Shown piece after piece: positions 4,778-11,332 of a DNA stretch of 11,332 nucleotides; position 1 is the first letter of the stretch; each line of letters opens with the position of its first letter. The stretch covers positions 1 through 11,332 of the forward strand of contig CBDUCN010000153.1 in the NCBI GenBank assembly GCA_965365655.1, written 5' to 3'. This DNA is from JBFHNV01 sp965365655. GTDB taxonomy: Bacteria; Pseudomonadota; Gammaproteobacteria; HK1. The notes under the pieces were generated by a model that ran no database searches, had not been told where the DNA came from, and saw nothing but the letters and a program-made list of their open reading frames with translations. Position numbers and translations under genes: made by a program.

Positions 4778-6613
4778 ATGACTCGCCCGCTCCGCCTGGC
4801 CGTCGTGCTCGTCGCGCTCGCCCCCATGCTGCTGCCGCTGCCCGCAGGGGCCATCCCCGTCGCGTACGAGCTCACGTTCCAGACCTCGGGCCAGAGCCTG
4901 TGGGACGCCGGCACCTCGTTCACCCTCGACGAGCGCAAGTTCATCGGCGCGCAGTGGCAGGACAAGACGGCCGGCGTGGATCTCATCGCCGGACGGGAGG
5001 ACAGCAACGTCATCAACCCTTTGCGGGTCGCGTACGACGCGGCGTTCGCCACCTGCCGGCTCGGATTCTCGTCCAGCGCCTGCATCAACGGACAGAGCGC
5101 GCGCGCGTTCGTGCCCGCGCTGGGCTCGCGGCCGTCGGTGCGCAGCTGCGGACGCTTTGCCGTCGGCTGCCGGATCGCGCGCGTCGCGGACCTTACGCGG
5201 CGCGCCGCGTACGACGCGGCGTTCGCCACCTGCCGGCTCGCATTCTCGTCGTCGGTATGCCGCAACGGCCAGTCGGCGCGCCTGCCGGTGCCGGCGCTGG
5301 GCACGGCGCCGCCGCAGTTCCTGGAAGTCGACACCCGCACCGGGGTGGCCGCGACCGCCACCTCGGACGGGCGGGTCGGCCTCGAGCTCGCGGTCGAGAT
5401 CGACAGCGGATCGGTCGACGCGACGGTGTCGTACGTGGCCAGCCTCGACATCCCCGACACCGTGGGGCTCGACAGGTCCACCCCGATCAGCTTGAACCCG
5501 CAGAGCGTGTTCGCCGGCACCAACACCCTGGACACGTCGTTCTCCAGCATCGAGCTGTCGGTGGACGCGATCATGGAGCTGTCCGGCAGCGTGAGCGCGG
5601 AAGCCTGCGTGATCCCGGCGGGCTGCACCACCGGCGGCACGCCGTTCGACATCGCGGAGCGCGCGCCGATCCTGTCGTTCAACCAGGACGGCAACGGCGG
5701 GGTCCTGTTCCTGGGCCAGACGCCGTCCGACCTCGGCATCCCCAATGCCGACGGATTCCCGGTCTCGCTCAGCATCGCGGACGTCGCGACCGCCACGCTG
5801 CACCTGCCCCGACCCGACGCGAGCGGCGGGCTGGACCCGGTCACCGGCACCCTCACGGCGGCCGGGCAGGACGACCTCGTGGACCTGATCCTGGACCTCG
5901 ACAACATCGTCGCCACTTCAGCCGGCGTGCCGGGGCTGTTCGGCTCGGAGCTGGACGTCGGCGCGCTGGGCAGTGTCGGCTTCGACATCATCAACGTCGA
6001 GATGGGCCCCACCATCGATCTGCGCCAGGAGTTCGAGCTCGACCCCACGCTGTTCGTGGAGCTCGCGTTCGACCAGGCCGTGTCGGTCGGCGGTCAGGTG
6101 GTGGACGCGCTGGTGTCGGCCTGGGACGCGCTGCCGGACATCGTGTTCCTCTCCGACGAGACCACGGTGACCCCGACCTTCTTCGTGCAGGCCGACCTGC
6201 AGAACCGCACGCTGCTCGACTTCGATCTCGAGCTCGGCATCGACCTGCTGCAGGTGTTCTACGACTTCGGCCTGCTGGGCAACGGCACGTTCGGGATCGG
6301 CAACGTGCTCTCGCAGGGCGTGGACCTCTTCCAGTCGCCGGCGCTGTACAGCAACCTGTTCCCGCTCGCGGGCTTCAACCTGCAGCTGGCCGATCCCTTC
6401 GTCGTCAGCTTCGACAGCGGCGTAGTCGGCCCGGCGTCGGCGCTGGGGCGCTCCGTGGCCAATCCCGTCGCCCTGATCGCGAACCCGGCGCCCGCGCCCG
6501 GCGCGCTGCTGCTGGTGCTGACGGGCCTCGGCGCGGTGTGGGCACTGCGCCGCCGCCCGCGCGCTCGCGTCACCGCCCCGGCGGCGCACGCGCGCCCCGG
6601 GCCGCGTGCGTGA
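4778..6613 (+). CDS. PEP-CTERM-type exported protein
   Basis: This is a 611-residue secreted protein. A signal peptide occupies residues 1-25 (Arg-containing start, hydrophobic core, cleavage probably after AGA). The middle is low in Cys, rich in Asp, Val, Ser and Gly, and strand-like. The C-terminal sorting signal is PAPAPG (570-575), a hydrophobic span (576-590) and the Arg cluster RRRPR (591-595). Exosortase (EpsH/XrtA type) would recognise this and process the protein, usually linked to exopolysaccharide or biofilm formation; no exosortase is in the window. The motif is a variant of the usual VPEP, and the tail runs 16 residues beyond the Arg cluster, longer than normal. Residues 85-116 and 144-175 are a duplicated Cys-containing block. 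The start is set by AAGGAG at 4764-4769 and by the signal peptide. The binding or structural role is unknown. Confidence 0.8.
   Translation: MTRPLRLAVVLVALAPMLLPLPAGAIPVAYELTFQTSGQSLWDAGTSFTLDERKFIGAQWQDKTAGVDLIAGREDSNVINPLRVAYDAAFATCRLGFSSSACINGQSARAFVPALGSRPSVRSCGRFAVGCRIARVADLTRRAAYDAAFATCRLAFSSSVCRNGQSARLPVPALGTAPPQFLEVDTRTGVAATATSDGRVGLELAVEIDSGSVDATVSYVASLDIPDTVGLDRSTPISLNPQSVFAGTNTLDTSFSSIELSVDAIMELSGSVSAEACVIPAGCTTGGTPFDIAERAPILSFNQDGNGGVLFLGQTPSDLGIPNADGFPVSLSIADVATATLHLPRPDASGGLDPVTGTLTAAGQDDLVDLILDLDNIVATSAGVPGLFGSELDVGALGSVGFDIINVEMGPTIDLRQEFELDPTLFVELAFDQAVSVGGQVVDALVSAWDALPDIVFLSDETTVTPTFFVQADLQNRTLLDFDLELGIDLLQVFYDFGLLGNGTFGIGNVLSQGVDLFQSPALYSNLFPLAGFNLQLADPFVVSFDSGVVGPASALGRSVANPVALIANPAPAPGALLLVLTGLGAVWALRRRPRARVTAPAAHARPGPRA
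5029..5125 (+). repeat. Internal duplication in the PEP-CTERM gene, copy 1
   Basis: This copy encodes a 32-residue unit, beginning AYDAAFATCRLGFSSSACIN and ending VPALG. Its first 35 bases (5029-5063) are identical to 5206-5240. The unit contains two Cys residues nine positions apart. Confidence 0.85.
5206..5302 (+). repeat. Internal duplication in the PEP-CTERM gene, copy 2
   Basis: This is the second copy of the 32-residue unit, 177 bp (59 codons) after the first and in the same frame. It keeps both Cys residues and the ending VPALG. The 27-residue linker between the copies holds two further Cys. Identity falls off after the first 35 bases, as in an ageing duplication that kept its frame. 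Confidence 0.85.
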
Positions 6614-7263
6614 CCGACGAGCCGGGGCGACGGGAGCGTCGCCGATCCACGCGATCGGCGACGCTCCCGCGTGCCCGCCGGCCGCCGCTGCTGCTGCTCG
6701 CCGGCGCGCTGCTGCTGCACGCCGCGGCGCTGCCTGCCGCGGACGACGCGGGCCGGTTCGCGATGAAGGGCGCCGGCTTCCTGCCGTGCAGCGTCTTCAC
6801 CGCGGAGCGCGAGAAGCGGTCGAATGTCTACTACCTGATCGGCGGCTGGGTGGAAGGCTACATCGCCGCACACAACCGGTATGTGCCCGACACCTATGAC
6901 GTCCTGTCCTTCGAGTCGCTCGAGCTGCTGCTCACGGTGATGCAGTCACACTGCGCGTCGAACCCCGACGACCGCCTGCACGCGGTGCTCGCCGCGATGC
7001 TCGCCCGGCTCGCGCCGGACCGGCTGCGTAAGGAAACCACCCGGGTGCAGATCACCGACGACGAGCGCACCGCGAATCTCTACCGGGAGACGATCCGCCG
7101 GATGCAGGCCGAGCTCGCCCGCCGCGGGCTCTACCACGATGCCGTCGACGGCCGTTTCACCGACGCGACCCGCTCCGCGCTGATCGCCTTCCAGCACGAC
7201 AGCGACCTGGACGCGACCGGCTTCCCGGACCAGACGACGCTCTGGCGGCTGCTGCGCCGCTGA
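6610..7263 (+). CDS. Secreted protein with C-terminal peptidoglycan-binding domain
   Basis: Starting at the GTG that overlaps the PEP-CTERM stop (GTGA), this gives 217 residues. A long Arg-rich N-region (1-24) precedes a hydrophobic stretch PPLLLLAGALLLHAAALPA (25-43), consistent with export to the periplasm. Residues 50-140 form a helical domain with C60 and C115, a likely disulphide pair, and conserved-looking GGWVEGYIAAHNRYVPDTYD. Residues about 158-217 are a PG_binding_1 domain: MQAELARRGLYHDAVDGRFT, then SALIAFQHDSDL and DQTTLWRLL. The helical part resembles hypothetical proteins of the same layout, with no known function. The GTG is the only in-frame start that keeps the signal peptide; the ATG at 6760 would lose it. 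The 4-nt overlap suggests translational coupling, yet a strong hairpin lies across the signal-peptide codons. Confidence 0.75.
   Translation: MTDEPGRRERRRSTRSATLPRARRPPLLLLAGALLLHAAALPAADDAGRFAMKGAGFLPCSVFTAEREKRSNVYYLIGGWVEGYIAAHNRYVPDTYDVLSFESLELLLTVMQSHCASNPDDRLHAVLAAMLARLAPDRLRKETTRVQITDDERTANLYRETIRRMQAELARRGLYHDAVDGRFTDATRSALIAFQHDSDLDATGFPDQTTLWRLLRR
6631..6669 (+). terminator. 17-bp perfect stem-loop just after the PEP-CTERM stop
   Basis: CGGGAGCGTCGCCGATC (6631-6647) and GATCGGCGACGCTCCCG (6653-6669) are exact complements around a 5-nt loop, 18 nt after the PEP-CTERM stop codon. Position and strength fit a transcription terminator or an mRNA-stabilising 3' hairpin. There is no T-run. 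If the next gene starts at the GTG at 6610, the hairpin also lies within its codons 8-20 and would limit its expression. Confidence 0.6.
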
Positions 7264-7305
7264 AGCAGCGTGCGCCGGCCCTCGGCGGCGGCAAGCTCTG
7301 CGTTC

Positions 7306-7400
7306 GCCGCGCAATACGGGAGAGTTCCCGGCACCGCTGCATCGCGGTACAGCTCCGCGGAAACAGGCATCGGCGCACGGCTGAGCATCAGCCTGCGCGC
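7306..7400 (+). repeat. Dispersed repeat, short copy
   Basis: This 95-bp copy matches 3615-3750 without the 41-bp insert. Shared blocks include GTTCCCGGCACCGCT, CCGCGGAAAC and CATCGGCGCACGGCT. Its palindrome is eroded to CTCCGCGGAAAC. It lies between the peptidoglycan-binding gene and the V-ATPase operon promoter. The two copies are direct repeats about 3.6 kb apart. Confidence 0.75.
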
Positions 7401-7420
7401 CGGCGGCGGCCCCAACAGCG

Positions 7421-7434
7421 TTGACCCACGTCAA
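7421..7434 (+). promoter_or_regulatory. FNR/Anr-type operator of the V-ATPase operon
   Basis: TTGACCCACGTCAA is a perfect TTGAC-N4-GTCAA palindrome, matching the FNR/Anr/Dnr family consensus TTGAT/C-N4-A/GTCAA; it extends to GTTGAC-N4-GTCAAC. Its centre (7427.5) is 41.5 bp upstream of about 7469. A -10-like TAAGGT lies at 7456-7461, giving the layout of a class II FNR-activated promoter. Confidence 0.65.
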
Positions 7435-7518
7435 CCTCCGCACGCGCCGCCACGCTAAGGTGTCGTGCCACCGCCGGCCGGCGCGCCGGCGCTTGCGCGC
7501 GCACGGAGCACCGCTGCC

Positions 7519-8865
7519 TTGGGCCAGCTCGACAGCCTCATCCGACACACCCGGGTCGACGAGATCGTGGGCGACACCATCACGGTGCGCGCCCGCGGCC
7601 CCGCGCTCGGCGACCTCGCGCTGGTCGAGAACATCGACGGCGGCGTGTCCACCGCCGAGGTCGTGCGCATGGACGGCGAGCGGGTGAACCTGCAGGTCTA
7701 CGCCGGCGGCAAGGGGCTTTCCACCGAGGCGCGGGTGCGCTTCCTGGGCCACGGGCGGCAGGTGGTGTTCTCCGGCGACGTGCTGGGGCGGATCTTCGAC
7801 GGCGCGGGCACGCCTATCGACGGCAAGCCCACGCTCCAAGGGGAGCGCACCGTCGACACCGCGGGGCCCACCGTGAACCCGATGATGCGCGAGGTGCCGG
7901 CGAAGCTCATCGAGACCGAGGTCCCGATGATCGACGTGTTCAACTCGCTCGTCGAGAGCCAGAAGATCCCGATCTTCTCGGTCGCGGGCGAGCCGTACAA
8001 CGCGCTGCTCGCGCGCATCGGCTTCCAGGCCGACGCCGACGTCGTCGTGTTCGGCGGCATCGGCCTCATCTTCGACGACTACCACTTCTTCCGCCGCGCG
8101 TTCGAGGATCACGGGGTGTTCCACCGCACCGTGATGTTCGTGAACCAGGCCTCCGACCCGATCGTCGAGCGGCTGCTGGTGCCGGACGCGTGCCTCGCGA
8201 TCGCGGAGCGCTTCGCGGTGGAGCAGAACAAGCGGGTGCTGGTGCTGCTCACCGACATGACGGCGTACGCCGACGCGCTGAAGGAGATCGGCATCGCGCA
8301 GGAGCGCATCCCGGCCACCCGCGGCTACATGGGCGATCTCTACACCCAGCTCGCGCGGCGCTACGAGAAGGCGTGCGACTTCCGCGGCGCGGGCTCGGTC
8401 ACGATCCTCACCGTCACGACGATGCCGGGCGACGACGTGACCCACCCGGTGCCGGACAACACCGGCTACATCACGGAGGGCCAGCTCTACCTGCACGACG
8501 GGGTGATCGACCCGTTCGGCTCGCTGTCACGTCTCAAGCAGCACGTGGTGGGCAAGGTCACGCGCGAGGATCACGGCCAGATCATGAGCGCGATGGTGCG
8601 CTTCTACGCGCAGGCGCAGGAGGCCGAGAAGAAGCAGGCGATGGCCTTCGACCTGTCGCCGTTCGACCAGCGGCTGCTCCGCTTCGGGCGCCTGTTCCAC
8701 GAACGCTTCATGGACATCCGAGTGTCGCTCAAGCTGAACGACGCCCTGGATCTGTGCTGGCGCACGCTCGCGGAGTGCTTCGAGCCGGACGAGCTGCTGA
8801 TGCGCCGCGACCTCGTGGAGCGCTACCTGCCGCAGCGCGACGGCGCACAGCGCGCGGCGACGTAA
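7519..8865 (+). CDS. V/A-type ATPase subunit B
   Basis: This is the non-catalytic nucleotide-binding-fold subunit of the membrane-peripheral V1/A1 head, which alternates with subunit A. From the TTG at 7519 it has 448 residues, close to the family length. The N-terminal barrel contains THTRVDEIVGD-like RHTRVDEIVGD (10-19). The central domain shows MIDVFNSLVESQKIPIFS (137-154), the degenerate P-loop position SVAGEPYNALLARIG, LVLLTDMTAYADALKEIG (241-258), RGYMGDLYTQLARRYEKA (268-285) and HPVPDNTGYITEGQ (309-322). As expected for B there is no Walker A GxxxxGKT. The TTG is preferred because GGAG lies 10 nt before it, the product then begins like its relatives, and the GTG at 7465 lies at or before the inferred transcription start. 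The GTG start would add 18 low-complexity residues. It is the first gene of the operon. Confidence 0.93.
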   Translation: MGQLDSLIRHTRVDEIVGDTITVRARGPALGDLALVENIDGGVSTAEVVRMDGERVNLQVYAGGKGLSTEARVRFLGHGRQVVFSGDVLGRIFDGAGTPIDGKPTLQGERTVDTAGPTVNPMMREVPAKLIETEVPMIDVFNSLVESQKIPIFSVAGEPYNALLARIGFQADADVVVFGGIGLIFDDYHFFRRAFEDHGVFHRTVMFVNQASDPIVERLLVPDACLAIAERFAVEQNKRVLVLLTDMTAYADALKEIGIAQERIPATRGYMGDLYTQLARRYEKACDFRGAGSVTILTVTTMPGDDVTHPVPDNTGYITEGQLYLHDGVIDPFGSLSRLKQHVVGKVTREDHGQIMSAMVRFYAQAQEAEKKQAMAFDLSPFDQRLLRFGRLFHERFMDIRVSLKLNDALDLCWRTLAECFEPDELLMRRDLVERYLPQRDGAQRAAT

Positions 8866-8869
8866 GACC

Positions 8870-9490
8870 GTGGCGCGCCTTCGCCTGAGCAAGCACACGC
8901 TGTCGCGGCGCCGGGAGGAGCTCGCGTTGTACCGCCGGGTGCTGCCGTCGCTGGATCTCAAGCGCCGCCAGCTGACGCTGGAGCACGAGCGCGCACGCCG
9001 CGCTCTCGAGGCGGCGCGCGCGGAGCTCGAACGCTTCGAGCAGGCGGTGGGCGAAAGCCTTCCGATGCTCGCGGACCAACACGTGCACGTCGAGGGCCTG
9101 CTCGACGTGCGCGCGGTGGTGACGGGCGAGGAGAACCTGCTGGGCGTGCGGCTGCCGCGCGTCGAGCGCGTGGAGTTCGAGCGCGCGCCGTACGCACGGC
9201 TCGCGAAGCCGGCGTGGGTGGACGTCGTGATGGACGCGCTGGAGGAGGCGATCCGGCGCCGGGTGCAGGTGTCGGTGGACGCGCAACGCACCGCTACGCT
9301 GCACGCCGCGATGCGCCGGCTCACGCAGCGGGTGAACCTGTTCGAACGGGTGCTGATCCCTGAGGCGGAGGAGGACATCAAGCGCATCCGCATCCGCCTC
9401 GACGACCTCGAGCGCGAGGCGGTGGTGCGCTCGAAGATCGCGAAGGCGCGCCAGCACGACGACGCGTGGGCGGCGGGGGGCGCGGCGTGA
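8870..9490 (+). CDS. V/A-type ATPase subunit D
   Basis: This 206-residue protein is the central rotor stalk that couples rotation of the membrane ring to the head. It is almost wholly helical. The N-terminal coiled coil, LSRRREELALYRRVLPSLDL followed by KRRQLTLEHE (11-40), and the C-terminal coiled coil, from RRLTQRVNLFERVLIPEAEE (149-168) through IKRIRIRLDDLERE (170-183), are the family hallmarks. The middle (60-140) is the variable globular part. The start is a GTG four bases after the subunit B stop, without a clear ribosome site, so translation is probably coupled to B. The stop overlaps the start of subunit I (GTGA). Confidence 0.92.
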   Translation: MARLRLSKHTLSRRREELALYRRVLPSLDLKRRQLTLEHERARRALEAARAELERFEQAVGESLPMLADQHVHVEGLLDVRAVVTGEENLLGVRLPRVERVEFERAPYARLAKPAWVDVVMDALEEAIRRRVQVSVDAQRTATLHAAMRRLTQRVNLFERVLIPEAEEDIKRIRIRLDDLEREAVVRSKIAKARQHDDAWAAGGAA

Positions 9491-11274
9491 GCATCGTCGC
9501 GCTGTCCCGGGTGACCCTGCTCGGCCACGTCGCCGACAAGGAGCGGGTGCTGGCCGACCTGCAGGGGCTCGGCTGCGTGCACCTGGTGCCGCTCGCCGCG
9601 GGCGAGGACGACGCCGCGCGCGGTGGCCCGTCGCGTCAGTCTCGCGATGCGCTCGCGTTTCTCGAAACGTCGCCGCGCCGCCACCGCCAGGTGCACGACC
9701 CGGCGCGCTTCGACGCCGAGGCGGTGGAGGAGCAGGCGCGCGAGCTCGAGGCGCGGCTGCGCGCGCTCGAGGACGAGCGCGACTTCCTCGTGCGCCGCAT
9801 CGCCGACCTCGCGCCGTGGGGCGACTTCGACCTCGGCGACCTCGACGCCGTGCGCGGCCACCGGCTGTGGTTCTACCTGGTGCCCCACTACCGCCTGCCG
9901 GAGATCGAGGCGACGGATCTGCGCTGGGCGCTGGTCAACCGCGACGACCGCTTCTGCTACGTGGTCGTGATCGCGCGCGACGAGCCGGTCGGCATGCCGG
10001 TCGCGCGCACCCACACCGGGCCGAAGCCGCGCCGCGAGCTGCAGGCGCGCCTCGACGAGGTCGCGCTCGCGCTCGAGGACGCGGAGGCGGAGCGCTTCAG
10101 CCTCAGCCGCTGGTGCGAGCTGTTCGCGCGCAGCCTCGCGCGGCTCGAGGACCGCGCCGAGGTCGAGCACGCGGCGACGCTGGCCTGCGAGGCGGCGCCG
10201 CTGTTCGCGATGCAGGCGTGGGCGCCGCGCGACCGCGTACAGGCGCTGCGCGGCTTCGCGCGCGAGCGGGGCCTCGCGATCGACGTGCAGGCGCCGCAGC
10301 GGGGCGACACGCCCCCGACGCTGCTGCGCAACCCGCCGGCCGCCGCGGCCGGGCAGGACCTCGTGACGTTCTACATGACGCCCGGCTACTGGACCTGGGA
10401 CCCGTCGGCGGTGGTGCTGTACTCGTTCGCGCTGTTCTTCGCGATGATCGTCGCCGACGCCGGCTACGCGGCGGTGCTGGGTCTCGCGCTGCTCGCGGCG
10501 TGGCGCCGCCTCGGGCGCAGCGCCGGCGGACGCCGGGCGCGCGCCGGCGGCGCGCTGCTCACCGGCGCGGCGGCGCTGTACGGGGTGCTGGCCGGGAGCT
10601 GGTTCGGCGCGGCGCCGGCGTCCGGCAGCCTGCTCGCGCACGTCGCGGTCATCGACGTCACCGAGCACGCGAGCATGATGGCGGCGTCGGTGCTGCTCGG
10701 CGCGGTGCACCTCGTGATCGCGAATCTCGCCGAAGCGCTGCGGCTGCTCCCGCGCGCGGCGGCGCTCGCGCCGGCGGGCTGGGCCGCCGCGATCGCGGGC
10801 GGCACAGCGCTCGCGGCGGCGCGCTTCGCCGATCTGCCCGCAGCCGCGGCCCCGGGCGAGGGGCTGCTCGCCGGCGGGCTCGTGCTGGTGGTGCTGTTCT
10901 CCGGCAGCGGCGGCTGGCTCGCGCGCACGGGCGGCGGGCTGCTCGCGCTCACGCGGGTAATCAACGCGTTCGGCGACGTGATGAGCTACCTTCGCCTGTT
11001 CGCGCTCGGGCTCGCGACCGCGTCGCTGGCCGCGGCGTTCAACGACATGGCGCACGCGGTGCGCGAGACGCTGCCGGGGCTCGGCCTGCTCGCCGCCGGC
11101 CTGGTGCTGATCGTGGGCCACACGCTGAACCTGCTGCTGGGCCTGATGGGCGCGGTCGTGCACGGCCTGCGGCTCAACCTGATCGAGTTCTTCAACTGGG
11201 GCATGCGGGAGGAAGGCGAGCTCTTCCGTCCGTTCGAACGCAAGGAGGACACGCCGTGGACGCCATCGTCCTGA
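9487..11274 (+). CDS. V/A-type ATPase subunit I (a subunit)
   Basis: This 595-residue membrane stator subunit forms the ion half-channels next to the proteolipid ring. The start is the GTG overlapping the subunit D stop, giving MSIVALSRVTLLGHVADKER, the usual beginning. Residues 1-290 are the cytosolic arm with two coiled-coil stretches (about 76-108 and 183-225) and the conserved DTPPTLLRNPP (274-284). The membrane part has about seven hydrophobic segments, including LYSFALFFAMIVADAGYAAV (311-330) and VINAFGDVMSYLRLFALGLA (491-510). In the latter, Arg503 corresponds to the essential arginine of the a subunit. The last is GHTLNLLLGLMGAVVHGLRL, ending in NLIEFFNW. Whether protons or sodium ions are moved cannot be told from this. 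The 3' end overlaps the start of subunit K. Confidence 0.92.
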   Translation: MSIVALSRVTLLGHVADKERVLADLQGLGCVHLVPLAAGEDDAARGGPSRQSRDALAFLETSPRRHRQVHDPARFDAEAVEEQARELEARLRALEDERDFLVRRIADLAPWGDFDLGDLDAVRGHRLWFYLVPHYRLPEIEATDLRWALVNRDDRFCYVVVIARDEPVGMPVARTHTGPKPRRELQARLDEVALALEDAEAERFSLSRWCELFARSLARLEDRAEVEHAATLACEAAPLFAMQAWAPRDRVQALRGFARERGLAIDVQAPQRGDTPPTLLRNPPAAAAGQDLVTFYMTPGYWTWDPSAVVLYSFALFFAMIVADAGYAAVLGLALLAAWRRLGRSAGGRRARAGGALLTGAAALYGVLAGSWFGAAPASGSLLAHVAVIDVTEHASMMAASVLLGAVHLVIANLAEALRLLPRAAALAPAGWAAAIAGGTALAAARFADLPAAAAPGEGLLAGGLVLVVLFSGSGGWLARTGGGLLALTRVINAFGDVMSYLRLFALGLATASLAAAFNDMAHAVRETLPGLGLLAAGLVLIVGHTLNLLLGLMGAVVHGLRLNLIEFFNWGMREEGELFRPFERKEDTPWTPSS

Positions 11275-11332
11275 TGCTCGGCTGGGCCGGGCTGTTCGCG
11301 CCGCTCGCGCTGGGCGCGATCGGCTCGATGGT
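11256..11332 (+). CDS. V/A-type ATPase subunit K (proteolipid), 5' end only
   Basis: A GTG at 11256, preceded by the strong ribosome site AAGGAGG (11242-11248) with 7 nt spacing, opens a frame reading MDAIVLMLGWAGLFAPLALG, then AIGSMV, to the window edge. This is the first transmembrane helix of a rotor-ring proteolipid, which carries ions across the membrane. The ion-binding carboxylate would be in a later helix and is not visible. It overlaps the end of subunit I by 19 nt in another frame, as expected in a compact operon. Identity rests on position after I and on the hydrophobic, Gly/Ala-rich start. Confidence 0.75.
   Translation, partial: MDAIVLMLGWAGLFAPLALGAIGSM

Noticed and set aside
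4093..6609. A long + strand frame continuous from inside the deaminase to the peptidoglycan-binding gene
   Set aside because: Only the part from 6610 resembles a real protein. The rest overlaps the deaminase and the PEP-CTERM gene in another frame and is low-complexity Arg/Gly/Pro.
7465..7518. GTG start for subunit B at 7465
   Set aside because: It has a partial AAGG site and remains possible, but it adds 18 low-complexity residues and lies at or before the transcription start inferred from the FNR-type site.
8527..11163. An 878-codon open frame on the minus strand opposite subunits D and I
   Set aside because: It is a shadow of GC-rich coding sequence: rich in Arg, His and Gln with no family pattern, while the + strand gives clear V-ATPase subunits.

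Overview
The window is GC-rich DNA that reads like a gammaproteobacterial (or closely related proteobacterial) chromosome. The pointers are a PEP-CTERM secreted protein behind a sigma-54-type promoter, a bacterial V/A-type ATPase operon, and a short stretch of integron-like cassettes of clearly lower GC at the left end. No organism name can be fixed from the sequence alone. All genes I accept lie on the + strand; the long minus-strand open frames are shadows of GC-rich coding sequence.

Left part (1-2360) is an accessory zone. Positions 1-470 hold a frameshifted gene remnant and a strong hairpin. Then come two small cassette-like genes of unknown function: a Cys/His-rich 93-residue protein and a 152-residue protein. 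They are separated by a well-formed integron attC site (747-830) whose outer arm overlaps the stop codon of the first gene. The second gene also ends in the same 7-nt attC arm, but the rest of that site cannot be found. No integrase is present in the window, so this looks like a small, decaying cassette cluster. It is followed by a receiver-domain-like gene that lacks a usable start, then a GNAT acetyltransferase.

Middle part (2600-7400) holds an alpha/beta hydrolase, a CMP/dCMP-type nucleoside deaminase, a 611-residue PEP-CTERM exported protein, and a secreted protein with a C-terminal peptidoglycan-binding domain that starts on a GTGA overlap with the PEP-CTERM stop. The PEP-CTERM gene has a -24/-12 promoter and two direct TTCTTTACA repeats 22 bp apart upstream. 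The block from the deaminase to the peptidoglycan-binding gene is bracketed by two direct copies of a dispersed repeat. One copy carries an extra 41-bp unit that makes a near-perfect 23-bp inverted repeat.

Right part (7420-11332) is the start of a V/A-type ATPase operon: subunit B, subunit D, subunit I and the beginning of the proteolipid K, tightly packed and with overlaps. An FNR/Anr-type palindrome (TTGAC-N4-GTCAA) sits just before subunit B, spaced for a class II activated promoter, and it favours a TTG start at 7519 over the upstream GTG at 7465. Subunits A and E, needed for a working enzyme, are not upstream of B; they must lie beyond the window or elsewhere.
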